A stretch of 64,000 nucleotides of DNA. It comes from a virus. Within the stretch, counting starts at the first letter, position 1. The number at the start of each line of letters is the position of its first letter. Under the pieces are notes generated by a model. The model saw nothing but the letters and a program-made list of their open reading frames with translations, ran no database searches and had not been told where the DNA came from. Shown here piece after piece: positions 40,809 to 48,653 of the stretch. A program made the translations under genes and the position numbers. Location of the stretch: positions 1-64,000 of the IMG/VR virus record IMGVR_UViG_3300027365_000010, one strand, 5' to 3'.

Positions 40809-41705
40809 TTATATTGGTTGAATATCAACAACTTTGAAGTACGTATTACCGATCAAAATTTCGTCACCATGTGTGATGTTTTCAATGGTTGTCTTTATAT
40901 CGTTCACTGTGAACATGTACGTCTCAGGAACATCAACATAATAATCGTCTTCAAAAATTACCCTAAGCATTGGCTGTTTTTTGAATTCTATAAACTCGTC
41001 GCCGTTAAGCTCGGTGTACAACGCTTCCAACGCAATGTCTTTTTCTTCTTTTGTTTCCTTGTCTCTAACACGGACCATAGTACCTGCATCTAAACAATAC
41101 AGTAGTGATATTGAAAGTCCACGACCAGTATTTTCAGTTGTAGTCTGTGCAACAATAGACGACTTATTGTCAAATACTATGCGTCCACTCGCATAGGTGG
41201 TAACACCACAACGAATGTGATCAGGGCATTCCTCATATGCATAGCGTATCCGATCCATGATTTCGGCAGCACCAGTGCCTTTATGAGCCGCTACAAGGAT
41301 GTTTGTATCTCTTACGAACATCGCATACCATAATAGATATAACGCTGCACAGGCGGTATTATGACTTACTATACCATTACTGTAGTACTGTTGTGAATGA
41401 TCATTGACTTGAATATCATACATAGTTTCTGAGTACCCTAAACTTTCGACTCTTGTCACAGACTCTAATCCATTATCGGTAAGAATGTGATCACCTACAC
41501 TTATGTTTTTCACGAACGTTTCAATGCAACCATCTTTGATCACTATGTGATCATCTGCACATTTTAAACTAAAATTTTCAGTACAGATCTCCCATACCTC
41601 AAACTCAATGGTCGTATGTAAGCTCATTATATCTTTATATCCATTGGGAGTTAACACTTCCCAATCATCAACGATGATTGAATCCGTTATTTTCTTCTCA
41701 CTCAT
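40809..41705 (-). CDS. Middle fragment of a large terminase (gp17) flanked by two split-intein halves
   Basis: 298 residues in three parts. Residues 1-116 are an intein C-part: it contains NG and VGDHIL-type blocks and ends QYYSNGIVSHN, with His-Asn at the splice site and Thr as the next residue. Residues 117-203 (87 residues) align with T4 gp17 between Walker A and Walker B: the helix after GKT, VAAHKGTGAAEIMDRI (T4 AHKGSMAAEVLDRT), FDNKSSI (T4 LDNGSSI), and RGLSISLLY, which in T4 is followed at once by the Walker B IDE. Residues 204-298 are an intein N-part starting CLDAGTMV. The N-part lacks the usual block B His (VPETYMF), while the C-part retains ADDH. The ATG at 41705 has its own AAAGG and a late promoter, so this is a free-standing gene, and its stop directly follows the intein part. 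Neither partner fragment is in the window. Confidence 0.9.
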   Translation of the reverse strand: MSEKKITDSIIVDDWEVLTPNGYKDIMSLHTTIEFEVWEICTENFSLKCADDHIVIKDGCIETFVKNISVGDHILTDNGLESVTRVESLGYSETMYDIQVNDHSQQYYSNGIVSHNTACAALYLLWYAMFVRDTNILVAAHKGTGAAEIMDRIRYAYEECPDHIRCGVTTYASGRIVFDNKSSIVAQTTTENTGRGLSISLLYCLDAGTMVRVRDKETKEEKDIALEALYTELNGDEFIEFKKQPMLRVIFEDDYYVDVPETYMFTVNDIKTTIENITHGDEILIGNTYFKVVDIQPI

Positions 41706-41727
41706 AATTTTACCTTTACTGTGTGAA

Positions 41728-41735
41728 TATTTATA
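41728..41735 (-). promoter_or_regulatory. T4-type late promoter (TATAAATA) of the terminase fragment
   Basis: Exact octamer on the minus strand, 23 bases before the ATG. Confidence 0.75.
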
Positions 41736-41755
41736 TCACAATACCTTACTACGTC

Positions 41756-41763
41756 AATAAATA
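41756..41763 (+). promoter_or_regulatory. Late promoter variant (AATAAATA)
   Basis: One mismatch to the octamer, 26 bases before the gp13-like start; back to back with the leftward late promoter. Confidence 0.5.
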
Positions 41764-41788
41764 CTATAAAACAACAAAGGATAATAAC

Positions 41789-42547
41789 ATGCCCGAATCA
41801 AAAACTATGAAACAAGCCGTACAAGAGGTTCGTTTAACACTTGGCGATGGATTGGTTGATCTAGAACTTAGTAAAGAGCATATCAATTATGCATTAGATT
41901 TTGCAATGAAGGTGTACCGCCAACGAGCTTCTAATGCTACTGCGGAAACAGGTACGATCTTTAAATATAAAAAATTCACACAACAATATGACTTGAGTGA
42001 TACTGATATCGTTGACATCAAAGAAATAAAAAGAAACACAATAGGGTCAAGTGCAGCAACTGATTACACTCAAGATCCATTCTTGATGATGTATATGAAC
42101 CAGATGATGCATGCTTTAAATCAAAATATGACATATGGAAGTATTGCCACGGTACATATACAACATAACTATATCAAAACACTGGAACAGATTGTGGCTG
42201 GTCGCATAGACTATGCTTGGAATCCAAGCACAAAAATATTACAGATATTCAATAAAATAGGACGTGATGAGGTATTTTTACTTGTTACTGAATCATATCG
42301 TAGCAATGATGAACTACTTAATGATGTTTATATTCGTCCATGGATTATCTCGTATGCCGCAGCAAAGTCGAAGATGATGTTAGGTGAAGGTCGTTCTAAA
42401 TTTCAGAACTTGGCAGGTCCGCAAGGTGGTGTTACACTCAATGGAAGCGAATTGAAACAAGAAGCTCAGACTGAATTGGAAAAGCTGGAAGAGCAGTTGA
42501 AAAATTCAGATACTGACGATGAAGGCTATAACATTTATTTTGGCTAA
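41789..42547 (+). CDS. Neck protein (T4 gp13-like)
   Basis: 252 residues from ATG 41789 with AAAGGA upstream. VRLTLGDGLVDLELSKEHINYALDFAMKVY is the pattern of the gp13 family (LGxxxVDVELxDxQIxxALxxA), and YIRPWIISYAAAKSKMMLGEGRSKF followed by GPQGGVTLNGSEL is its conserved C-terminal part. It joins the portal to the tail. The C-terminal coiled coil (TELEKLEEQLK) is usual for this family. Confidence 0.75.
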   Translation: MPESKTMKQAVQEVRLTLGDGLVDLELSKEHINYALDFAMKVYRQRASNATAETGTIFKYKKFTQQYDLSDTDIVDIKEIKRNTIGSSAATDYTQDPFLMMYMNQMMHALNQNMTYGSIATVHIQHNYIKTLEQIVAGRIDYAWNPSTKILQIFNKIGRDEVFLLVTESYRSNDELLNDVYIRPWIISYAAAKSKMMLGEGRSKFQNLAGPQGGVTLNGSELKQEAQTELEKLEEQLKNSDTDDEGYNIYFG

Positions 42548-42556
42548 GAAGGTACT

Positions 42557-42982
42557 ATGATCAAGTGTGTAGGTTGTCTTATATATGATAAAGATAAAGA
42601 TATGTTTCTTTTACAACAACGTTCCAAGAATTCATCCCATCCTTTAAAATGGGGATTTTGGGGCGGGAAACTTGAGAAAGGTGAGAACTTTGCTCAAGGG
42701 CTGAAACGTGAAATTAAGGAAGAGTTAGGAACCTACCCGGAGTTCGACAAACTATTCCCACTTGATGTTTTTCTTAGCGATGATACAAAATTCATATATT
42801 ACTCATTCGTCATGGTTGTAGACAAATTTGATGATTTCTGTATATCAAGTAAAGAAACAAACGACTTCATATGGTTGCCGTTAAACTGTATTGGTCGTAT
42901 AGATATACATGAAGGGTTACGAAAAACTCTTAAAAATAAATACCATATTCTAGAAGATATAATTGGGAGATATAAACAATAA
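42557..42982 (+). CDS. Nudix hydrolase
   Basis: 141 residues. GGKLEKGENFAQGLKREIKEELG satisfies the Nudix box GX5EX7REUXEEXGU near residues 37-59. The domain is otherwise minimal. It probably removes a diphosphate-linked nucleotide or sugar; specificity is unknown. It lies between the neck gene and a candidate internal protein. Confidence 0.85.
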   Translation: MIKCVGCLIYDKDKDMFLLQQRSKNSSHPLKWGFWGGKLEKGENFAQGLKREIKEELGTYPEFDKLFPLDVFLSDDTKFIYYSFVMVVDKFDDFCISSKETNDFIWLPLNCIGRIDIHEGLRKTLKNKYHILEDIIGRYKQ

Positions 42983-43773
42983 TGAAAATAAAAGACGTTC
43001 TAAATGAAGCGGTGGAAGTACATGGTAATGAACTAGTAGCTTACTGTATTGTAGTTGCGGAAGAATTTAAGAAACTACCATACCTTGACGAAGATGCATT
43101 ACCATTATGGCAAGCCGTGGCTGAACATAATAATAAAATGTTATCAAAAATTCTAAAAAAGGTTAGGATCGAATATACCAGTCGTGATCCATATAAAACA
43201 CAGAAAGATATGATGTACGATATCATCGTGAATAATCGTATGAAGATCTTTAAAACACCGTCGGACGAATCACATCCCGGTCTATCTGCTGTTGAAAATG
43301 ACATTCTCCGAACTGTGCATGATTTTATAGGTCATCATCTTCCTAACGAAAAAGAGTTTGCTAAATTCTTAGCAAAAAATAACTTTGAAAAGAATCCCAA
43401 CTATAAAACTTATCGCTTTAGTAAAAATAGCTTTACAGTACGAGGCGAAATGAATACCTATCTGACGCATACTAAATTACTTCCTAAAAAGCTAAAGCCC
43501 GTGTTATTCACTGAAATAGTAGGGCAAATATGTACATACTTCGTGACCAATGATTTCACTGATAACAAAGTAGCTGTAATGAAAGGTATCGACTTTGATA
43601 AAGTAGGTATGTTTACTGACAAGAATCTTACCATAAGGAAAGAGCGTTATCGAACTATGCTTGATGATGATTCTATAGAAAAGTTCAAGACTGAATTGGG
43701 CGATTATGATAAATCAACGATAAGATGGAATCTTTTAAGTCGTGGAGAAGGACAGGTAAGGAAGAGAGATTGA
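42982..43773 (+). CDS. Putative internal head protein with an HDxxGHH motif
   Basis: 263 residues. Tag MKIKDVLNEAVEV (L-N-E, then Ala). A conserved-looking core reads NDILRTVHDFIGHHLPNEKEF, then SFTVRGEMNTYLTHTKLLP and TEIVGQI. The H-D-x-x-G-H-H and G-E-x-x-x-x-x-x-H arrangement could bind a metal. The family is not named, but the setting (late region, capsid tag) resembles the other packaged proteins. It begins at the last base of the Nudix gene. Confidence 0.5.
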   Translation: MKIKDVLNEAVEVHGNELVAYCIVVAEEFKKLPYLDEDALPLWQAVAEHNNKMLSKILKKVRIEYTSRDPYKTQKDMMYDIIVNNRMKIFKTPSDESHPGLSAVENDILRTVHDFIGHHLPNEKEFAKFLAKNNFEKNPNYKTYRFSKNSFTVRGEMNTYLTHTKLLPKKLKPVLFTEIVGQICTYFVTNDFTDNKVAVMKGIDFDKVGMFTDKNLTIRKERYRTMLDDDSIEKFKTELGDYDKSTIRWNLLSRGEGQVRKRD

Positions 43774-43784
43774 CCCTCTTCCTT
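43758..43784. terminator. Terminator
   Basis: AAGGAAGAG / CTCTTCCTT, 9-bp stem with a nine-base loop, followed by ATTTTTTATT, ends the neck operon. Confidence 0.8.
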
Positions 43785-44037
43785 ATTTTTTATTAATATC
43801 CTTGTTGTAGATCTCTTCTGCAAGATCGTCTTTGATTTTGAATAGGCTAAGTACCGCGCTGATACTTTCCACCAAAACAACAAAAAGAACAAAGAATATA
43901 CAAAATGCAAAATATCCAAGACCCATATCTTTAGGCTCACCCAGTGCTGTGTTAAATCCTTGAGAATCAAGCTTACTTAACACCACAAACACTAGCAGAC
44001 CAGAAAGCATTAAAAATGTGAGTATTGGATATTCCAT
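43783..44037 (-). CDS. Small two-helix membrane protein
   Basis: 84 residues with hydrophobic segments at about 5-20 and 42-66. The C-terminus is charged. Unknown; the size is compatible with a holin-like or regulatory membrane protein, but nothing else supports that. Confidence 0.5.
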   Translation of the reverse strand: MEYPILTFLMLSGLLVFVVLSKLDSQGFNTALGEPKDMGLGYFAFCIFFVLFVVLVESISAVLSLFKIKDDLAEEIYNKDINKK

Positions 44038-44052
44038 GTTACACCTGTATCG

Positions 44053-44409
44053 TTATTGTACTTGTACAACCAGTGAATTAAAGATACTTTCGAGATAAGC
44101 ACGATGTGCTTTCGGGGCATCTTCACGATTCTTAACCATGTCAGTGATAATAGCAAAGTTGATATCACTAAAGGTAGAGCCTTCTTTGATGTCAACTACG
44201 TAGCTAACTTCACTTTCTCGTGCCACACGAATGCCTTCTTTTTTAATAAAGGTATCACGTGGTGAACAATACGATACTTTATATTCAACTTGTGTCTCAT
44301 TAAGTTTCTGAGAAACAATTGTGAAATTAACGTTTTTCCAGTGTTCCAGTGAATTTCCAACTACGACACCACGGACATGGCGAATTTTCTCTTGATACGG
44401 CTTACTCAT
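44053..44409 (-). CDS. Hypothetical protein
   Basis: 118 residues, mixed alpha/beta (VNFTIVSQKLNETQVEYKVSYCSP). First gene of a two-gene operon with the membrane protein behind a good sigma-70 promoter. Not recognised. Confidence 0.55.
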   Translation of the reverse strand: MSKPYQEKIRHVRGVVVGNSLEHWKNVNFTIVSQKLNETQVEYKVSYCSPRDTFIKKEGIRVARESEVSYVVDIKEGSTFSDINFAIITDMVKNREDAPKAHRAYLESIFNSLVVQVQ

Positions 44410-44439
44410 AAAACAATCTCCTAAGTGAATTCACTACAA

Positions 44440-44468
44440 ATTCTAAGTGATTCACGACCGTATGTCAA
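44440..44468 (-). promoter_or_regulatory. Sigma-70 type promoter
   Basis: Minus strand TTGACA, 17-base spacer, TAGAAT, before the 44.05 kb gene. Confidence 0.65.
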
Positions 44469-44471
44469 GAC

Positions 44472-45878
44472 TTATTTCATTTTGAATAGATGCCAGCCGT
44501 CGATATTGGGACGCCTTGCCTTGAGGTTCGCATAAATCATAGCGATATTTTTTAGAACATCGACAGTGATCTTTCGGGGCATTGGCACATAGAACAATTG
44601 ATTAAAATCATAATCCTTTTCGATCAGCTCATCGATCAATTGTACTGCTGGTGTAGGATTCGAGGCTAAGAACTCAACGAATTGATGAATGTAGATTTTA
44701 TCAAAGTTTCCAAAATAACTAAGCAATGGTATATTGAGATTATATTGTCTACCAAAGCGCTGAATGATTGGGTAGAACTCATCAACTACACTAACAACAT
44801 CATCATAGTGTTGGTCGAACAGTTTATACTCTCTTCGTTCACTATCCAGAAATATATCCCTATTGGTTGGTTTCCAGTCGTCATTGGGTACAACATGTGC
44901 CTTATACACATCGGCAATTTCATCTGATATCACATCAATATCCTGATCAACGTGAATGCGGTGAACTACAACGCCATATGGTGTATCAGCCTCTACAATA
45001 TAATAAACGTTATCGTGTGTTTCACTTTCTTCTTCTTTTCCGAACGCAACCGTTATTACTATTTCAATACCATCAACTGTCCAAAAATAATAATCAAGGA
45101 AAATACTATAACTTGGATCAGAATTCAAATGGGTACCCAGACCTTGAGCGATTTCGCTTGCAATTCCTCTCATATATTTCGCGTCTCTAAAATATAAATG
45201 AGAGTTATCACTAGGAGCATCTATTTTATCCTTTGGGGTTTGTTCCATTAGCTCATAACGATCATTGACTCTGAACGTGTCATTTATTATAGCAACGGTA
45301 CTGAAGTGTTTTGATATAAGGTTATTACCAGAATTCTCATTCTGTACTATTACCGATATACCCATTTTCTTCATTCTCTTCTGTATAGTAGATGTACTTA
45401 CTCGCGACAATTTCATCTCATTGTCCTTAATCTCTACGTCATTAAATAGTAGCTTGGAAAACATGTAACTTTCTATACTTGGATTGGAAGTTTTATAATT
45501 GTCGCTAAACTTACCTATCATGAAATCAAAGTCTTCCTTACCCAATCCTATTACTTTACTCAACTCTTTAACATGCGAAAGCTTTGTCTTCGAAAGATAA
45601 AATATAGACCCATTGATCTGAATAACATTAAGAAATTTATACTCAGCGTAGTCAGTATATGATGCTTGATCATTTAACACTGATTTAATTGGGAATGCTA
45701 CTGGAAGGTTGTTATTGGGATCAGTCTCTAAGTCACCGACCGATGAAATCTCTTCATTGGAAAATACCACAAAAAGGTTTCTTGAATAAATAAGATTATA
45801 GTCAGAAATAAAAGATTCAAATGTATCTGGGAATATATCAGACACCTTTGTTTCCACTAATAATTTTGATAGACGCAT
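44472..45878 (-). CDS. Putative internal head protein, unrecognised fold
   Basis: 468 residues. Tag MRLSKLLVETKV (L-V-E, then Thr). The body has several beta strands (LNVIQINGSIFYL, SIFLDYYFWTVDG, VYYIVEADTPYG) and a long helical end. No known catalytic motif was seen. The arrangement (late promoter, isolated, large, capsid-tag) matches the other candidate packaged proteins. Confidence 0.45.
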   Translation of the reverse strand: MRLSKLLVETKVSDIFPDTFESFISDYNLIYSRNLFVVFSNEEISSVGDLETDPNNNLPVAFPIKSVLNDQASYTDYAEYKFLNVIQINGSIFYLSKTKLSHVKELSKVIGLGKEDFDFMIGKFSDNYKTSNPSIESYMFSKLLFNDVEIKDNEMKLSRVSTSTIQKRMKKMGISVIVQNENSGNNLISKHFSTVAIINDTFRVNDRYELMEQTPKDKIDAPSDNSHLYFRDAKYMRGIASEIAQGLGTHLNSDPSYSIFLDYYFWTVDGIEIVITVAFGKEEESETHDNVYYIVEADTPYGVVVHRIHVDQDIDVISDEIADVYKAHVVPNDDWKPTNRDIFLDSERREYKLFDQHYDDVVSVVDEFYPIIQRFGRQYNLNIPLLSYFGNFDKIYIHQFVEFLASNPTPAVQLIDELIEKDYDFNQLFYVPMPRKITVDVLKNIAMIYANLKARRPNIDGWHLFKMK

Positions 45879-45898
45879 AGATTAATCTCCTTAACAAT

Positions 45899-45906
45899 TA
45901 TTTATA
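45899..45906 (-). promoter_or_regulatory. T4-type late promoter (TATAAATA)
   Basis: Exact octamer on the minus strand, 21 bases before the 44.5-45.9 kb gene. Confidence 0.7.
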
Positions 45907-45915
45907 GGTATGTAT

Positions 45916-46596
45916 ATGTTTGAAGACGATGAACCATTGATGGAAGAAAAAATACTGACAAATTGCGGTCCATATTTGAACTTACTCAAAGAATTATCAA
46001 GAAATGGTATTAAGAAGCCGTTGTTACGTGGCTCGGCAACACCATATGACAGTCTTACTAAATTAGCAGTCAAAGAACGTCCCAGTCCAATAAATACAGA
46101 ACTCATTGATCACGAGATTTCAAATCAATGGTTCAAAGACAATTTCGGTATAGAGGCACGTAGCAAAACTGTATTCGTAACTACTAATCGTGGTCTAGCC
46201 AGTAGATACGGAGAGATACACTACATATTCCCTATTGGAAAGTTCAGCATTATCAATAGTGAAAAGTATGCTGATTTATTTTTAAAATTTGGCTGGATGT
46301 CTAAAGTGAAAATCTTCAGAAGTATTTACGGTACACCAGAAGAATATCCTAACATTGAGACCTATGAAGAAGCCAAAAAGTTTCTTGATTCTCTTAAAGA
46401 AAAAGACCCTGAGAAATACGAAAAAATTATACATACAATACTTTCTAATGGGGAGTATAAGAAAAACAATTTTAAAGAAGCGTTTCGTAACGGAAACGAA
46501 ATCATGCTCAAATGTAAATCATTCTATATTATAAAAGAAGATGAGCGCATTAAAGACTTTATAAATGACTTTATTTGGGATGATATATTTATTTAA
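45916..46596 (+). CDS. ADP-ribosyltransferase-like phage protein
   Basis: 226 residues, from ATG 45916 (an ATG at 45910 is equally possible). PLLRGSATPYDSL, then a P-S-P-I-N-T segment, then TVFVTTNRGLASRYGEIHYIFPIGKFSII follow the same order as the 0.8-1.6 kb protein (RGFGD, SVNTNN, VIATTSRNVAMVY, LFPKNG). This is the arrangement of a phage protein group with a degenerate ART core. PLMEEK near the start could be an internal protease site (L-M-E), weakly supporting packaging. Activity inferred. Confidence 0.5.
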   Translation: MFEDDEPLMEEKILTNCGPYLNLLKELSRNGIKKPLLRGSATPYDSLTKLAVKERPSPINTELIDHEISNQWFKDNFGIEARSKTVFVTTNRGLASRYGEIHYIFPIGKFSIINSEKYADLFLKFGWMSKVKIFRSIYGTPEEYPNIETYEEAKKFLDSLKEKDPEKYEKIIHTILSNGEYKKNNFKEAFRNGNEIMLKCKSFYIIKEDERIKDFINDFIWDDIFI

Positions 46597-46607
46597 GGCA
46601 CTAAGAC

Positions 46608-47147
46608 ATGTCATACGACAAAGATAAAGATTTACTTGATGAAATAAAAGACGAGCGCAACACCGAAAGCACTAAAGCAAGTCTTATTAGTTTGTTTGAA
46701 GGTGATAAAAATGCTGTATTTACACCAAGTACGGCAACTAGTGCTATTGGTGCGATAATTACAATTATCGTAGTTGGTACATTATGGTGGTCTAGTGTGA
46801 ATGGTCGTTTGGACAATCTGGAAAACACACAGCGGGAGCATACTGCCTTCTATGAAAATATAAGAGAGGAAGTCGATCTGAATAATAAAGCGATATACAA
46901 ACATATTCGTGAATTGGAAAAAGCTATACAGGATTTGGAAAATACATATGATACTGACAAAAGAATTGGCGATGCAGAACTACAGCAAAAGTTGTTGAAT
47001 ATAAACGTCCAGTTGAACGAGTTATCAAAAGACCTAAGTGAAGTATATCAAAATAGACAAGACTATGAACTATATAAGAAAGATATAAATTATAGTTTAA
47101 AGCGCATGGAAGATCGTCTCAAACGCTTAGAATCTGATATAAAATAA
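46608..47147 (+). CDS. Membrane-anchored coiled-coil protein
   Basis: 179 residues: an acidic N-terminal domain, one transmembrane helix (about 46-63) and a coiled coil of about 100 residues (NIREEVDLNNK... to KRMEDRLKRLE). It resembles a spanin- or tape-adjacent layout in overall shape but matches neither. It is two genes upstream of the tail-tube set. Function unknown. Confidence 0.55.
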   Translation: MSYDKDKDLLDEIKDERNTESTKASLISLFEGDKNAVFTPSTATSAIGAIITIIVVGTLWWSSVNGRLDNLENTQREHTAFYENIREEVDLNNKAIYKHIRELEKAIQDLENTYDTDKRIGDAELQQKLLNINVQLNELSKDLSEVYQNRQDYELYKKDINYSLKRMEDRLKRLESDIK

Positions 47148-47163
47148 AAATAAGCATTTGAAG

Positions 47164-47171
47164 CATAAATA
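47164..47171 (+). promoter_or_regulatory. Late promoter variant (CATAAATA)
   Basis: One mismatch to the octamer, 33 bases before the first tail-tube gene. Confidence 0.5.
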
Positions 47172-47204
47172 AGAATATAGATTACAAAATGGAGAGATTA
47201 ATAT

Positions 47205-47876
47205 ATGCCTAGTGTATTTGATAAATATGGCGTTCCTAATGATGACAGTCAGGTAGAAGCGCAAATTCAACCAAAACTACAATACCGTTTCAAAATCGAA
47301 TTTGATGGTATGGGCGGTGTAACCGATACATTTGCTGCTACTAAAAACGTAGTAGATGTCACAATTCCAACATTCGAACAAGAACCAGTACAGATTGATA
47401 GTTATGTATCTCGTTACTATGTAGCAGGGAAGCATACCCTTGGTACATTTAACGTAAACCTACGTAACGACGCAAATAACACTGTTGCTGGGTTGGTTCA
47501 AGCACAGCTTGATCGTCAACATAACCCATATCACCAAAGTCACGCACCCTCTGCTGGTGCTATAAAGTTCAACACAAAGATAATGATGTTGAACGGCTCT
47601 AATGGTGATGCAGAATGGCCGCAAGGCGGTGGTTCAGGTGCTGAAATAACCGAAGCTTGGTTCATCACCGGATGCTGGATAACCAACGTTGAATGGGGTT
47701 CGCTAAACTACAGTACTGGTGATCCTGTACAGATTTCACTAACTCTACGTCCTGATAACGTATTCCATATTACTAATGCAATGGGATCTAGTCAAGATGT
47801 GAACTTTAGTAACTCTACTGCATTAGAAAGCTTCGAATTCCAAGACACAGTTGATGGTAACAACTCTGCTGTTTAA
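47205..47876 (+). CDS. Tail tube protein (T4 gp19-like), paralogue 1
   Basis: 223 residues. Opens KYGVPNDDSQVEAQIQPKLQYRFKIEF, the common start shared by all three tandem genes. VTIPTFEQEPVQIDSY and TLGTFNVNLRNDANN then match the gp19 tube fold (conserved P-x-F-E and strand pairs with R-N-D). It would form the inner tube; as the shortest it is the best candidate for the major tube subunit. No signal peptide. Confidence 0.7.
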   Translation: MPSVFDKYGVPNDDSQVEAQIQPKLQYRFKIEFDGMGGVTDTFAATKNVVDVTIPTFEQEPVQIDSYVSRYYVAGKHTLGTFNVNLRNDANNTVAGLVQAQLDRQHNPYHQSHAPSAGAIKFNTKIMMLNGSNGDAEWPQGGGSGAEITEAWFITGCWITNVEWGSLNYSTGDPVQISLTLRPDNVFHITNAMGSSQDVNFSNSTALESFEFQDTVDGNNSAV

Positions 47877-47889
47877 CTAAGGGGTTAAT

Positions 47890-48651
47890 ATGGCTTTATA
47901 TGCTAAATATGGCATCCCAATAGATGGTCTGAGCCCACGGGATGTCGCGATTCAGCCTAAGCTTAAATTTAAATTTAGAGTTAGATTTGTAAACTTTGGG
48001 GGGCTGGAATCAGCCTCCTATTCGTTTGACTCTACTCAACAAGCAATCAGTGTTGGTAGACCAAAGGTGACCTTTGAGGCTACTGAACTAGGAACGTATG
48101 CTGGTTCAATAAAAGTTTTCAATAAACCTAAGTTTGAAAATATCACCGTAACATTTCGTGACGATATTGCCAACTCTTTAAGTGAGGCTGTTGCTTCTCA
48201 ATTGCAAAAGCAATACGACTTTAACGAAGGTAGGTATGCCTTAAGCGGCGGTGCATGTAAGTTCACAATGATAATAGAAACACTGGATGGTATTAATGAA
48301 ATGAGAGCAGTTGATGCTTTTAGACTGGAAGGTTGTTTTATCGAAAGTGTGGACTTTGGATCATTGAGCTACATGGAGGGTGGACTTAATGAAATTCCAT
48401 TGGTTATTTCATACGACTACTTAGGTGGTTATTATTCTGAAGTGAATGGTGTTGAATCTGCTAAACAATTATTCTGGTACGTAACTAGTAATGCGTCAGT
48501 AATGGCTACCCCTCCCGAGTCAAAGCTATCAAGCACTGGGGAAGGACAAGGAATGTTGGGCGAAGTTACTGATACAGTGACTAATAGCATCTCGTCAGGT
48601 GTAAATAGTGTTACTGATAGCGTAAGCGGATTTTTCAATAACGAGGAATAA
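47890..48651 (+). CDS. Tail tube protein (T4 gp19-like), paralogue 2
   Basis: 253 residues, YAKYGIPIDGLSPRDVAIQPKLKFKFRVRF aligning with paralogue 1. The tube core is intact (ISVGRPKVTFEATELGTYAG, TFRDDIANSLSEAVASQL), followed by a serine-rich C-terminal extension of about 50 residues. It is 13 bases after paralogue 1. Perhaps a specialised ring at one end of the tube. Confidence 0.65.
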   Translation: MALYAKYGIPIDGLSPRDVAIQPKLKFKFRVRFVNFGGLESASYSFDSTQQAISVGRPKVTFEATELGTYAGSIKVFNKPKFENITVTFRDDIANSLSEAVASQLQKQYDFNEGRYALSGGACKFTMIIETLDGINEMRAVDAFRLEGCFIESVDFGSLSYMEGGLNEIPLVISYDYLGGYYSEVNGVESAKQLFWYVTSNASVMATPPESKLSSTGEGQGMLGEVTDTVTNSISSGVNSVTDSVSGFFNNEE

Positions 48652-48653
48652 TA

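Noticed and set aside
40809-41705. Reading the terminase fragment as a truncated or pseudogene copy
   Set aside because: The gene has its own late promoter, a good ribosome site, an intact frame, and both ends fall exactly at intein block boundaries. That does not look like decay.
44867-45190. Long plus-strand frame opposite the 44.5-45.9 kb gene
   Set aside because: No ribosome site and composition unlike a real protein; it is the shadow of the opposite gene.
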